Both the position numbers and the translations under genes were made by a program. From positions 1 through 30,995 of the IMG/VR virus record IMGVR_UViG_3300021093_000252: DNA of 30,995 nucleotides; one strand, given 5' to 3'. This document shows positions 14,963 through 22,237 of this stretch, piece after piece; the stretch's first letter is position 1; every line of letters starts with the position of its first letter. Source of the stretch: a virus. The notes below the pieces were generated by a model. The model had not been told where the DNA came from. It did no database searches and saw nothing but the letters and a program-made list of their open reading frames with translations.

Positions 14963-15719
14963 TATTCAGCCTTTCAGAATTTTCGATCTTTTCAAACACC
15001 TCTTCCAATTTCATGATGATAGGGTGGCGCACGATATCCTCCTTAGACAACTGTGCTATTCCAATCTCCTCTATCTCTACGAAATGTTCGATCAGGATCT
15101 CAAGAGCGCTCTTCTGACCCTTATTGACCGACTTCTGTTTAATATCTCCCAAGAATACCATCTTGGAATTACTGCCGATCCTGGTCAATAGTGTATGTAG
15201 GTGATCCTTCGCTATCTGTTGAGCCTCATCGATCAGGATGATAGCATTGTCTAGGGTCACACCTAATGCGAACTTGATCGGTAGGATCTCAATGTTTCCG
15301 TTTGCCTTTAGAGACTCGGTCGCCTGCTTGCCGATCACCTTGTGAAAATTGGAAATAAATGGATACATGTACATCTCCATCTTCTCCTCTAAGGTTCCCT
15401 TTAAGTAACCTATCTCCTCATCCTTAGGCACGTTAACTGATTTTATTAAGATGATCTTTTTGTAGGTTCCAGGATCCTCCTTTAAGTACTTGAGTGCTCT
15501 AGCACAGGAGAGATAGGTCTTACCCGTTCCTGGAGGTCCAGTTATGATTGATATGTCATGGTCCTCAATAGCGGTTAATGCATCCTTTTGGGCTCTAGAT
15601 TTACACTTTATCTCTATCTTGTTTGAGAACATCTTAGCTGCGGTTAGTGCCTCACGCTCTCTTTGCCAGGTTTCGATATCTTCTAATTCCTCTTTGCTTA
15701 GTTTTTTTCTCTGTGCCAT
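14958..15719 (-). CDS. phoH: PhoH-like ATPase
   Basis: The 253-residue protein carries the PhoH-type P-loop ATPase: GPPGTGKT (61-68), LIKSVNVPKDEEIGYLKGTL with the conserved 'P..E.iGfLpG' pattern (92-110), IILIDEAQQ Walker B (160-168) and KMVFLGDIKQ sensor I. PhoH-like proteins resemble the helicase half of RecD-like and SF1 enzymes and are thought to act on RNA. They are common in marine and T4-like phages regardless of phosphate control, so the name should not be read as a phosphate-starvation role. The gene is 3 nt downstream of an unknown gene with which it probably forms an operon under the late-type element at 16367. Confidence 0.9.
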   Translation of the reverse strand: MAQRKKLSKEELEDIETWQREREALTAAKMFSNKIEIKCKSRAQKDALTAIEDHDISIITGPPGTGKTYLSCARALKYLKEDPGTYKKIILIKSVNVPKDEEIGYLKGTLEEKMEMYMYPFISNFHKVIGKQATESLKANGNIEILPIKFALGVTLDNAIILIDEAQQIAKDHLHTLLTRIGSNSKMVFLGDIKQKSVNKGQKSALEILIEHFVEIEEIGIAQLSKEDIVRHPIIMKLEEVFEKIENSERLNR

Positions 15720-15722
15720 AAG

Positions 15723-16349
15723 TTAGTATATTTTAGCTGCGATCACGATCCCAAGTAGGATCTTTATGTAGTGGATCTGAAAGTTAAGGAAAGCTCGTAC
15801 CGCTTTAAATTGTTTTTCTGAAAACTCAGTGGATCTTAGTGTGGCTGCGCTTAGTTTCTGTAAACCCAGTCTTATCTTTGAATTCAAGGCAGTATCGTAA
15901 ATGCTCGTAAAGTCCACGATTATGTCGCTAAAATTGATCCCAGTAACGTTATCACAATTTAGGAGCTTTAAGAACTTTCTGCCTGCCTTGATCGTCTTGA
16001 TCTTTAATAGAAGGTCATCCTCCTTTAGTGAATTATCCAGAGCCTTGCTTAGGGCGTCCATCTTTTTTATGTTTACTGCCTCTTCGGCTATCCACTCAAC
16101 GTCTCCTCTATAGAGTGAAATTGAGACGTCTGATCCGTCTTCAATATAGTAGAAGTTAAGGCTCTGTATCGTTCCATTGTCCCCAAACGCCTTCACTAAG
16201 ATCGGTGAGATTCCCAATTTTATAAGGTCATCTCCTCGTTCAACCATCGATATGTCATAGTCTCCAAACGGAAACTCTGTCATGAATGGAAGAACCGTCT
16301 TTAATTCTGAAGTCTTATCTACTGCTCCATCTTGGTCACGGTCATCCAT
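15723..16349 (-). CDS. Hypothetical protein upstream of phoH
   Basis: The product is about 208 residues long (MDDRDQDGAVDKTSELKTVL...). The N-terminal half is mixed and acidic with FYYIEDGSDVSISLYRGDVE; the C-terminal half is helical and ends in a hydrophobic stretch (IHYIKILLGIVIAAKIY) that could be an amphipathic or membrane-seeking helix. I chose the ATG at 16349 because AAAGAGG lies 8 nt upstream as a ribosome-binding site; a TTG two codons earlier is too close to it. AATAAATAA lies 17 nt before this ATG. It is probably co-transcribed with phoH. Not recognised; a virion or assembly protein is possible because of the late-type promoter. Confidence 0.55.
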   Translation of the reverse strand: MDDRDQDGAVDKTSELKTVLPFMTEFPFGDYDISMVERGDDLIKLGISPILVKAFGDNGTIQSLNFYYIEDGSDVSISLYRGDVEWIAEEAVNIKKMDALSKALDNSLKEDDLLLKIKTIKAGRKFLKLLNCDNVTGINFSDIIVDFTSIYDTALNSKIRLGLQKLSAATLRSTEFSEKQFKAVRAFLNFQIHYIKILLGIVIAAKIY

Positions 16350-16366
16350 ACCCAAACCTCTTTTTG

Positions 16367-16375
16367 TTATTTATT
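16367..16375 (-). promoter_or_regulatory. Late-promoter-like 9-mer AATAAATAA
   Basis: Minus-strand AATAAATAAC 17 nt upstream of the ATG at 16349, in the gap between divergent genes. Confidence 0.5.
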
Positions 16376-16442
16376 TCCAAGAAATCCATGGAATCTTTAA
16401 TGTGCTGACACTATATAGTATTTTTAGTCTAGTCTGAAACTG

Positions 16443-16463
16443 TATAATACAGGCTAAGTATAA
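16443..16463 (+). promoter_or_regulatory. TATAAT and CTAAGTATAA elements before polymerase fragment
   Basis: TATAAT (16443-16448) and CTAAGTATAA (16454-16463) lie upstream of the ATG at 16471. The second matches the TTAAGTATAA elements before the genes at 11437 and 24007. I see no clear -35 box at a 17-nt spacing. Confidence 0.4.
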
Positions 16464-16470
16464 AAAAGAC

Positions 16471-17133
16471 ATGGAAGATAAATCAAAACAAATTAAAAAA
16501 CTTGATCTTAAGCAGAATGCGATCAAGATCTTAATCAACTCTATTTATGGAGCATTTGGGAATAAGTGGTTCTATTTCTACAATCCCGATATTGCCCAAT
16601 CAATTACGATACAGGGCCAAGACCTAATCAAGTTTTCAATCAAGGCCGTGAATCACTACTTCCTAGAAAAGTGGCACCTTGACACCGACCTGCATAAATT
16701 ATTGGGTCTAGAAGGTTACACGATCAATAAGATCGAGGATGAGGCTGCTATCTACACGGACACTGACAGTGTGGTAGCAGACACTATTATTACTAGCGGA
16801 AAGTATGGCAGTTTATCAGTCGAGGATTGGTATGATCTCAACGTCTCAAATGGATCAGCCGGTAATACTCTTGCTGGTCATGAATCAGTAAAGGTCGATT
16901 CGTCTGATTCAATTTTAAATTGGGATAAGTCAAATGGACTACATGAATCTAGAGTAAAGCGAATCATTCGACATCGAGTTACTAAAGAAAGATGGAAGCT
17001 AACTACTGAATCCGGAAAGACAGTTATTGTTACTGGAGACCATTCACTTATCGTGTTTAGAGATAATGTGCAACTTGAGATAAAAGCCCGTGATATTAAT
17101 CCGAAAACCGATTTAGTTTTAGTAGTAAAATAG
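16471..17133 (+). CDS. Family B DNA polymerase fragment (palm motif B to C) fused to N-terminal split intein
   Basis: Residues 1-99 are polymerase: KILINSIYGAFGN (19-31) is motif B (Kx3NSxYG), which binds the incoming dNTP, and YTDTD (95-99) is the metal-binding motif C. From Ser100 the protein becomes an intein N-half of 121 residues. SVVADTII (block A, Ser1 nucleophile) and TVIVTGDHSLIVF (block B, TxxH) are followed by a stop. The exonuclease and N-terminal domains of a T4 gp43-type polymerase, about 500 residues, are not encoded upstream; a divergent gene lies there instead. The insertion point, inside YTDTD|S, is a known intein site in family B polymerases. The product would trans-splice with the C-half encoded at 18295-19569 to restore YTDTDSIYVQFD. 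Confidence 0.85.
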   Translation: MEDKSKQIKKLDLKQNAIKILINSIYGAFGNKWFYFYNPDIAQSITIQGQDLIKFSIKAVNHYFLEKWHLDTDLHKLLGLEGYTINKIEDEAAIYTDTDSVVADTIITSGKYGSLSVEDWYDLNVSNGSAGNTLAGHESVKVDSSDSILNWDKSNGLHESRVKRIIRHRVTKERWKLTTESGKTVIVTGDHSLIVFRDNVQLEIKARDINPKTDLVLVVK

Positions 17134-18432
17134 ATAAGCAGTATCTGTATATATACTATATGGCAAATAGAATATCATCATCACGTGAATTAGAGAAAAT
17201 ATACTTAGAAAATAATATATCTCACTCTCCATGTAAAGAGTGCTCATCTGCTATTTGGTATCCACATACAATTGTCTCTAGAGATAAAAAAGGAAACGTT
17301 AAAATCGTAAATGCAAATCATTTAACAATTAAGAACTTTAACGGAAAAGACTATCCTCTAGTTGTGTGTTATGACTGTCTAACTTTAAAATTTCCGGAAA
17401 TTTCTAATAAGAACTCAAGTAAACTTTTTAACACTTGTAATGAATACGTAAAATTTGCATTTAAAGTAGAAGATGATGAATTTCTAAGTAAAAGAAAAGA
17501 TCATGGAATAACTTTAGATAAGATGATTCAATTACATGGTGAAAGAGAAGGTACTCAGAAATGGGAAAAATACTGTTCCTTTCAAAGAGAGAAAAATACC
17601 TTTGAATATAAAAAACAAAAATACGACTTAACTAGGGAGGAGTTTGATGAGTTCAATCGATCTAGGGGAGTCACTGAAGCTAATTTAATTAAAAAATACG
17701 GTACTGATATTGGAAAAGCTAAATGGCTGGACTATATAAACCGTCAGCGATTTACAAAGAGCATAGAATATTATATTGATAAGTATGGAAAAAAGGAAGG
17801 TCCTCTTAAATGGAGCGAATTAAATTCATCAAAGGCATTAACTTTATCGAATTTTGTAAAAAGGTATGGCGAAGAGCTCGGATCAAATAAATTCGAAGAG
17901 TATTTGTCTAGATTTAAGACATCAACAAGTAAAGTGTCACAAAGCTTCTTTAATTCTCTTGATTTAAAGTTAGGTGAGTTTAATTTAAAGACGTATTATC
18001 ATTCAAAAAATACTGAATTTTCAATACTTCTTAAAAACCTAAATAAGTATTATAAGTTAGATTATTATATCTTTGATTTAAAAATAGCAATTGAATATAA
18101 TGGAGACTATTGGCATGCTAATCCTGAAATATACTTAAGGGATGACATAATTCATTCCGATCTAACCGCTAACGAAATATGGGATCGTGACACCGCTCGA
18201 ATAAATAATTTACTTTTGGAAAAAGGAATTGAGACTATTAAAGTATGGCAAAAGGATGATTTTATAAATAGAGAAAACATTTTAAATAAAATATATGAAG
18301 AAATTAAACACAGAGTTCGAGAAAATAAAATCAATTGAAAGGCTTACTGACTTTAATGACGAATTTGTGTATGATGTTGAAGTGGACGAAGAGTCTCACT
18401 CATTTATCGCAAACGATATATTAGTTCACAAT
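16768..18432 (+). mobile_element. Split intein with free-standing endonuclease gene (fractured polymerase gene)
   Basis: From the Ser codon (16768-16770) to the intein's final Asn codon (18430-18432) the polymerase is interrupted by an N-intein (121 residues), an endonuclease gene and a C-intein (46 residues). The order N-intein, stop, endonuclease ORF, start, C-intein is the 'fractured gene' arrangement described from marine metagenomes by Dassa and colleagues (2009). Confidence 0.85.
17160..18338 (+). CDS. VSR-like (EDxHD-type) homing endonuclease between intein halves
   Basis: This 392-residue, AT-rich gene encodes a zinc-ribbon-like N-terminus (CKEC 25-28 and CYDC 70-73). About four copies of a roughly 30-residue module with core '[KQ][KL][YH]G...G..KW..Y' follow (near residues 121-138, 176-192, 205-221 and 232-249). 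The C-terminal nuclease domain contains DYYIFDLKIAIEYNGDYWHA (301-320, with Glu312, Asp316 and His319), then WDRDTARINNLLLEKGIETI and KVWQKDD. The order E-D-x-W-H with the downstream 'GxxxIxVWxxD' strand is that of VSR-like homing endonucleases such as I-Bth0305I. The gene overlaps the start of the C-intein gene by 44 nt in another frame. It would promote homing of the whole split-intein block. Confidence 0.8.
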   Translation: MANRISSSRELEKIYLENNISHSPCKECSSAIWYPHTIVSRDKKGNVKIVNANHLTIKNFNGKDYPLVVCYDCLTLKFPEISNKNSSKLFNTCNEYVKFAFKVEDDEFLSKRKDHGITLDKMIQLHGEREGTQKWEKYCSFQREKNTFEYKKQKYDLTREEFDEFNRSRGVTEANLIKKYGTDIGKAKWLDYINRQRFTKSIEYYIDKYGKKEGPLKWSELNSSKALTLSNFVKRYGEELGSNKFEEYLSRFKTSTSKVSQSFFNSLDLKLGEFNLKTYYHSKNTEFSILLKNLNKYYKLDYYIFDLKIAIEYNGDYWHANPEIYLRDDIIHSDLTANEIWDRDTARINNLLLEKGIETIKVWQKDDFINRENILNKIYEEIKHRVRENKIN

Positions 18433-19569
18433 TCAATCTATGTCCAATTTGACTCTGCTATAGATTCAATAATAGGTGCCGAGTTTACTAAGGACGAGGC
18501 TCTAAACGTCTGTATCAACATTGACCGATATCGTCTATCTAGTTATTTTGATGCCTGTTTTGAAAAGTACGGCAAGGTCTTTAATACTAAGAATCGACTA
18601 AAGTTTAAGCTTGAAAACCTTTCTGAGACTGGAATCTGGCTTAAGAAAAAGAATTATGCTATTCGAGTGGCATACGAACCTAATCCAAACTATGAGTTAG
18701 AGCCTCAAGAAAAAAGATACTTAATCATCAAGGGATTGGAACCAGTAAAGGGTTCATATCCTATTTGGGCAAGGGACCGATTGACCGATCTTACCTCCTT
18801 CATCATGGACAGAGGTAAGAGGCTAGACATCGAAAGGGATATTATTCCAAGACTAGTGACTTTAAAAAATGAAGCCATTTCCATGCATCCCGATGAATTG
18901 GCCTTTAATTTTAATATCCGAATCTACAACAAGTATGTCGCTAGCGAAGAGCGGCTTGAACTTAAGAAGGGAATATCGATCTTTCCTCGAGCGGCTGCGA
19001 TCTATAATCACATCCTAATCAAGACCGGCCTTACTGAAAAATATCCCAAGATCAGAGAAAAGGACAAGATCAAGTTTTATTACTGTAATCCTGAACACAA
19101 TGATGGAGGACATGACGTGTTCGCCTATTCTCCAGGAACCTATCCTGACGAGATAGCTCTTAAGATGGATATCGATGCTCAGTTCTTTTCCTTAATCGTG
19201 GAACCGGTGAACCGACTCTTGACTGCAATGAAGATGAGCTCGCTTGATATTAATCTAAAAAGAGCGGTCGATATGGTCACAGTAAAGAGCAAAAAACTTC
19301 TCACTGACGAGCAGTTATATCCGCTATACATCGTCGATCAAGAGACTCTAGAATACGTTGAAGTTCCTGAAAAGTTCTGGAAGGTGATCGGAAATCCGGA
19401 TGCAGATATTCCGGAAGCCGACTTTCAAGAGTACTTGGCAGTGATCACTCGATACGGGCTAAATACCACTATCGTGCCCAAGCCTGAACTCGATAAGTAC
19501 TTGAAAAGAATGACTAAAAAGCTAGAGAAAAAGAATCCAGTACCCGAATTAGAGGAGGAAAATGCTTGA
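18295..19569 (+). CDS. C-terminal split intein fused to family B DNA polymerase C-terminal fragment
   Basis: Residues 1-46 are a C-intein: EFVYDVEVDEESHSFIANDI (blocks F/G) ending in LVHN|S, with the penultimate His45 and terminal Asn46 needed for splicing and Ser47 as the +1 nucleophile. Residues 47-424 are polymerase palm and thumb, starting SIYVQFDSAIDSI and including SETGIWLKKKNYAIRV and the 'IKGLEPVKGSYP' segment that corresponds to the KxD/RGxE region after motif C. The C-terminal tail is acidic and basic by turns; in T4 gp43 the last residues bind the sliding clamp. The ATG lies within the endonuclease gene. The stop overlaps the primase start (ATGCTTGA), with GAGGAGG serving as ribosome-binding site for the primase. 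Trans-splicing would join it to the 16471 product. Confidence 0.88.
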   Translation: MKKLNTEFEKIKSIERLTDFNDEFVYDVEVDEESHSFIANDILVHNSIYVQFDSAIDSIIGAEFTKDEALNVCINIDRYRLSSYFDACFEKYGKVFNTKNRLKFKLENLSETGIWLKKKNYAIRVAYEPNPNYELEPQEKRYLIIKGLEPVKGSYPIWARDRLTDLTSFIMDRGKRLDIERDIIPRLVTLKNEAISMHPDELAFNFNIRIYNKYVASEERLELKKGISIFPRAAAIYNHILIKTGLTEKYPKIREKDKIKFYYCNPEHNDGGHDVFAYSPGTYPDEIALKMDIDAQFFSLIVEPVNRLLTAMKMSSLDINLKRAVDMVTVKSKKLLTDEQLYPLYIVDQETLEYVEVPEKFWKVIGNPDADIPEADFQEYLAVITRYGLNTTIVPKPELDKYLKRMTKKLEKKNPVPELEEENA

Positions 19570-20698
19570 TCTCATAACCGGTTACAACATACATCAGTTT
19601 ATTAAGGACCTTCTTAAAAAGAGGTTTCCGGAAGACCGATTTAAGCAGGAACCTTACGATTCCGGTGACAAGATCAATTTTGCCTGCCCATACTGCGGAG
19701 ATTCCAAGTCTGACTCTAGGAAAAAAAGGGGCAACCTCTATCCGGAACGCGGATTCTATAAGTGCTACAATGACGGTTGCGGAGTAAAGGTCGACTTGCC
19801 CAGATTCATCTCGAAGTTTTCTCTAAAATACTCTCTTGGAGTACCGGACGTCAAGGCTCAAGTAAAGTGGGTACCCCAGACCACCAAGAAGAAGAGAGGT
19901 TCCTTAATTGAACTCTTAATCAATAACCAGGTTGGGGAGCACCTCCTAAGAATAGATCAACTCGTAGAGAGGTTCTCGCTTACTCCTTGCGATGAAGCTG
20001 AACCGGAGTCAAGGGTTGGAGAATTCATTGAGACTCGAAGACTTAGTGCCATTCCTTCCTTTCATGAGTGTGCCTATTTCGATTCAAGGGACGATAAAGT
20101 CTACCTATTTAACCTAGACTTACGTTCAGGCAAGGTGTTAGGTTTTGCCATACGTCGACTTGGAGAAGAGATCACTGGTCCAAAGTACCTCATAAAAAAC
20201 TATTCTGAGCTTAAAAAGAATGGGCTTGTTCGAGGAATCGCGGATGAAGTCATATCAGATATCGATAACATCAATAATTACTTTAACGTCTTAAATGTCG
20301 ATTTTACTAAACCGGTAATGGTGACTGAAGGTCAGATCGATGCGATGTTCCTAAGAAATGCAATAGCCACCACCGGTATCTCCAAAAGTAAGTTACTCTT
20401 GGAAAACCTTCTTAGTAAATCAAACACTCTGATCCTATTCGATAGTGACATTGCCGGCAAGACACAGTCAGTCGACCTGATCAAAAAAGGATATCATGTC
20501 TTCTTATGGAATCGGGTAATGATGGACCTTCGTCAAAAACATCCTAATGTAGACTATCGCACGATCCGTAGTATTAAAGACGTCAATGACCTCTATCAGT
20601 TCATGCAAAGGGTCGACTCTAGCCTCGATTATAGTTCATTTAATGAGTTTGTTTTGGGATACTTTTCAGATTCTCCCTTAGATTTGCTCTACATCTAA
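19562..20698 (+). CDS. DnaG/gp61-like DNA primase
   Basis: The 378-residue protein has an N-terminal zinc-binding domain (ACPYCGDSKS, Cys42/Cys45, and CYNDGC, Cys68/Cys73) that recognises template DNA. A Toprim catalytic domain with VTEGQIDAMFL (254-264) and LILFDSDIAGK (290-300) supplies the acidic residues that bind metal for RNA primer synthesis. Length is close to T4 gp61 (342 residues). It would make primers for lagging-strand synthesis together with a gp41-type helicase not in this window. Its ATG overlaps the polymerase fragment stop and is preceded by a strong GAGGAGG site, so polymerase and primase are translationally linked. No interruption is seen. Confidence 0.88.
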   Translation: MLDLITGYNIHQFIKDLLKKRFPEDRFKQEPYDSGDKINFACPYCGDSKSDSRKKRGNLYPERGFYKCYNDGCGVKVDLPRFISKFSLKYSLGVPDVKAQVKWVPQTTKKKRGSLIELLINNQVGEHLLRIDQLVERFSLTPCDEAEPESRVGEFIETRRLSAIPSFHECAYFDSRDDKVYLFNLDLRSGKVLGFAIRRLGEEITGPKYLIKNYSELKKNGLVRGIADEVISDIDNINNYFNVLNVDFTKPVMVTEGQIDAMFLRNAIATTGISKSKLLLENLLSKSNTLILFDSDIAGKTQSVDLIKKGYHVFLWNRVMMDLRQKHPNVDYRTIRSIKDVNDLYQFMQRVDSSLDYSSFNEFVLGYFSDSPLDLLYI

Positions 20699-20706
20699 AT
20701 AAATAA
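20698..20706 (+). promoter_or_regulatory. Late-promoter-like 9-mer AATAAATAA
   Basis: AATAAATAA overlaps the primase stop codon and ends 17 nt before the ATG at 20724, separating a replication operon from a putative cargo gene. Confidence 0.5.
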
Positions 20707-20723
20707 TAAAAAAATTAACGATC

Positions 20724-21032
20724 ATGAGAAGAATCATGAATTTAAGAGAGTTTCGAATAAACGAGATGGAGGAACCGGAAATGCCATTTGAGATGGACGA
20801 GTCCCTACTTGACGAATTGGTAGAATTAGTCGGATCTGAAGAAGATGTCGAAGAGGCGGCTGGGGATGCATACGACGACTTGGCAGAAGCTGCCGAGAGC
20901 GGAGAGATCGAGATGACAGAAGAGGACATGCCGGAAAAACTAGTAATCGCTGCTCTTCTAGTTAAGCTCGTAGAAAAAGGAAAGCTTGGCCCAGACGATG
21001 CTGATGGACTGATCGAAAAATACTTAGGATAG
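20724..21032 (+). CDS. Small acidic protein with capsid-targeting-like N-terminus
   Basis: The 102-residue protein starts MRRIMNLREFRINEMEEPEM, where NLREFRINE resembles the capsid-targeting peptide and ends in an INE site. The rest is very acidic (Glu/Asp-rich, helical), e.g. LVELVGSEEDVEEAAGDAYD, reminiscent in composition of phage core or scaffold proteins. An internal ATG at codon 5 is an alternative start. The gene is monocistronic: AATAAATAA lies 17 nt upstream and a strong terminator follows the stop by 27 nt. T4 small acidic core proteins such as gp67 are similar in size and charge, but I see no specific signature, so this is only a suggestion. Confidence 0.6.
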   Translation: MRRIMNLREFRINEMEEPEMPFEMDESLLDELVELVGSEEDVEEAAGDAYDDLAEAAESGEIEMTEEDMPEKLVIAALLVKLVEKGKLGPDDADGLIEKYLG

Positions 21033-21059
21033 ACTCAGTCTCTCATATTAAAGTCTAGA

Positions 21060-21087
21060 CCTCGTTCCTACAAGAACGAGGTTTTTT
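21060..21087 (+). terminator. Rho-independent terminator
   Basis: The perfect 8-bp stem CCTCGTTC/GAACGAGG with loop CTACAA is followed by TTTTTT. It ends the single-gene unit of the acidic protein and is followed immediately by the next late-type element. Confidence 0.9.
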
Positions 21088-21092
21088 CTTGA

Positions 21093-21101
21093 AATAAATA
21101 A
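21093..21101 (+). promoter_or_regulatory. Late-promoter-like 9-mer AATAAATAA
   Basis: AATAAATAA lies just after the terminator and only 5 nt before the ATG at 21107. If it is a promoter the transcript would be nearly leaderless, so its role here is less certain. Confidence 0.4.
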
Positions 21102-21106
21102 TCAAT

Positions 21107-21607
21107 ATGGCAAAGGAACGAGACATACATGACTTTCTTAAGCCCCAACGGGGCAAGGTCAAGCAGGGTTACTTTACCCCAATGAATCCTGAAAAATACA
21201 GCGGTGACGTAACCAAGATCATTTATAGGTCCAGTTGGGAACTCAAGTTTCTCACCTATTGTGACAACACGGATGCTGTAGTAGAATATGTGTCAGAACC
21301 CATGCCCATTAAATATTGGAATCCAATCCTAAAACAGGAATCCACCTATTGGGTCGACTGTTACATGGCAACTCGTTCTCCTGAGGGCGAGATCACCAAG
21401 TGGTTGATAGAGGTAAAACCTCAAAAGTATCTTAGTCCACCGGAACCTCCCAATCGACTTACTGAAAAGGCAACTCTTAATTATGCTCGACACGCCAAGG
21501 CATACATCATCAATGATGCCAAGTTTAGAGCTGCAAAAGTCTATGCTAAAAAGAATAATATGCGATTCGGAATCATTACGGAAAACTTTCTCTTTAATAA
21601 GGTGTAA
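21107..21607 (+). CDS. Head completion nuclease, T4 gp4-like
   Basis: The 166-residue protein contains YRSSWELKFLTYCD (40-53), EYVSEPMPIKYW (60-71), a strand with Asp84 (YWVDCYM) and WLIEVKPQKY (99-108). This is the E...D...ExK layout of a PD-(D/E)xK nuclease fold as found in T4 gp4/gp50-type head completion proteins. In T4 that protein acts on filled heads before tail joining, probably trimming or protecting the packaged DNA end. Size fits (T4 gp4 about 150 residues). It is the first gene of a head cluster leading to the portal gene, following a terminator and a late-type element. Confidence 0.8.
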   Translation: MAKERDIHDFLKPQRGKVKQGYFTPMNPEKYSGDVTKIIYRSSWELKFLTYCDNTDAVVEYVSEPMPIKYWNPILKQESTYWVDCYMATRSPEGEITKWLIEVKPQKYLSPPEPPNRLTEKATLNYARHAKAYIINDAKFRAAKVYAKKNNMRFGIITENFLFNKV

Positions 21608-21615
21608 AATATTAG

Positions 21616-22236
21616 GTGAAGGATTTTAACGACATACCTAAAAATAACAGCACTCTGCCCCTTAACGTAGTCGCTAGGGATTTCGGCATTGCTCAAAAAA
21701 GAGGAGAAATGATTCCCGGAAGATTCTATTCACTTAGGACTCAGGTACAGGTGCCTGCTTTAACTGAAGAATACGTTCATGCAATCACAGGTAAAAACTA
21801 CCTAGACTTAAATCCAGTAGGGCTGCTTCTATTTCATGATAATTGGAAGGAGACTGCTCTTGTCCTAAATCTAAAGGTGATGCCACCTAGAGCCAGTGCA
21901 AAGATCTTGGAGTCATACTGGAAGTTTTCTCAACTCAACGGTCTCAATAATCTCTTCGATAAGGAGGGTAACCTACGACCGATTGAGGAGCGTCGATTGA
22001 TCGATCAGCGATTCTACTTGATCACACCGACCGCACTGAGCACAATACTTGGTGTAAACAACCTGAATTACGCAATAAATAAATATAACATGGACCAGGT
22101 ACTTGAGGCTAGGTTAATTGATTGGGACAGATTCGGCATGCTAGTCAATCCTACGCTTACGGTGGACGGTCTCTATCCAGATCCAATAAATCTGGCACGG
22201 GTCTACGAAGACTTTTTAACAAATACTTTAACATAA
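21616..22236 (+). CDS. Hypothetical structural protein upstream of portal
   Basis: The 206-residue protein starts at GTG (VKDFNDIPKNN...), 8 nt after the gp4-like gene, and its stop lies 1 nt before the portal ATG. The pattern GEMIPGRFYSLRTQVQVPAL and the NPVGLLLFHDNWKETALVLN segment suggest a beta-rich structural protein. No enzyme motif or membrane segment is visible. Its place between the head-completion nuclease and portal genes suggests a role in the head, neck or tail completion. I do not recognise the family. An AATAAATAA string within the coding region (22074) is probably fortuitous. Confidence 0.6.
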   Translation: MKDFNDIPKNNSTLPLNVVARDFGIAQKRGEMIPGRFYSLRTQVQVPALTEEYVHAITGKNYLDLNPVGLLLFHDNWKETALVLNLKVMPPRASAKILESYWKFSQLNGLNNLFDKEGNLRPIEERRLIDQRFYLITPTALSTILGVNNLNYAINKYNMDQVLEARLIDWDRFGMLVNPTLTVDGLYPDPINLARVYEDFLTNTLT

Positions 22237-22237
22237 T

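Noticed and set aside
14958-15719. PhoH as a phosphate-starvation auxiliary gene
   Set aside because: PhoH is common in T4-like phages without a Pho box; I saw no Pho-box-like repeat upstream, so the name alone does not support this.
16768-18432. Group I or II intron in the polymerase gene
   Set aside because: The flanks encode intein blocks A, B, F and G with the correct Ser, His-Asn and +1 Ser residues, and independent starts and stops, which fits a split intein rather than an RNA intron.
22074-22082. AATAAATAA within the gene upstream of the portal
   Set aside because: It lies in mid-gene about 160 nt before the next start, so I treat it as a chance match rather than a promoter.
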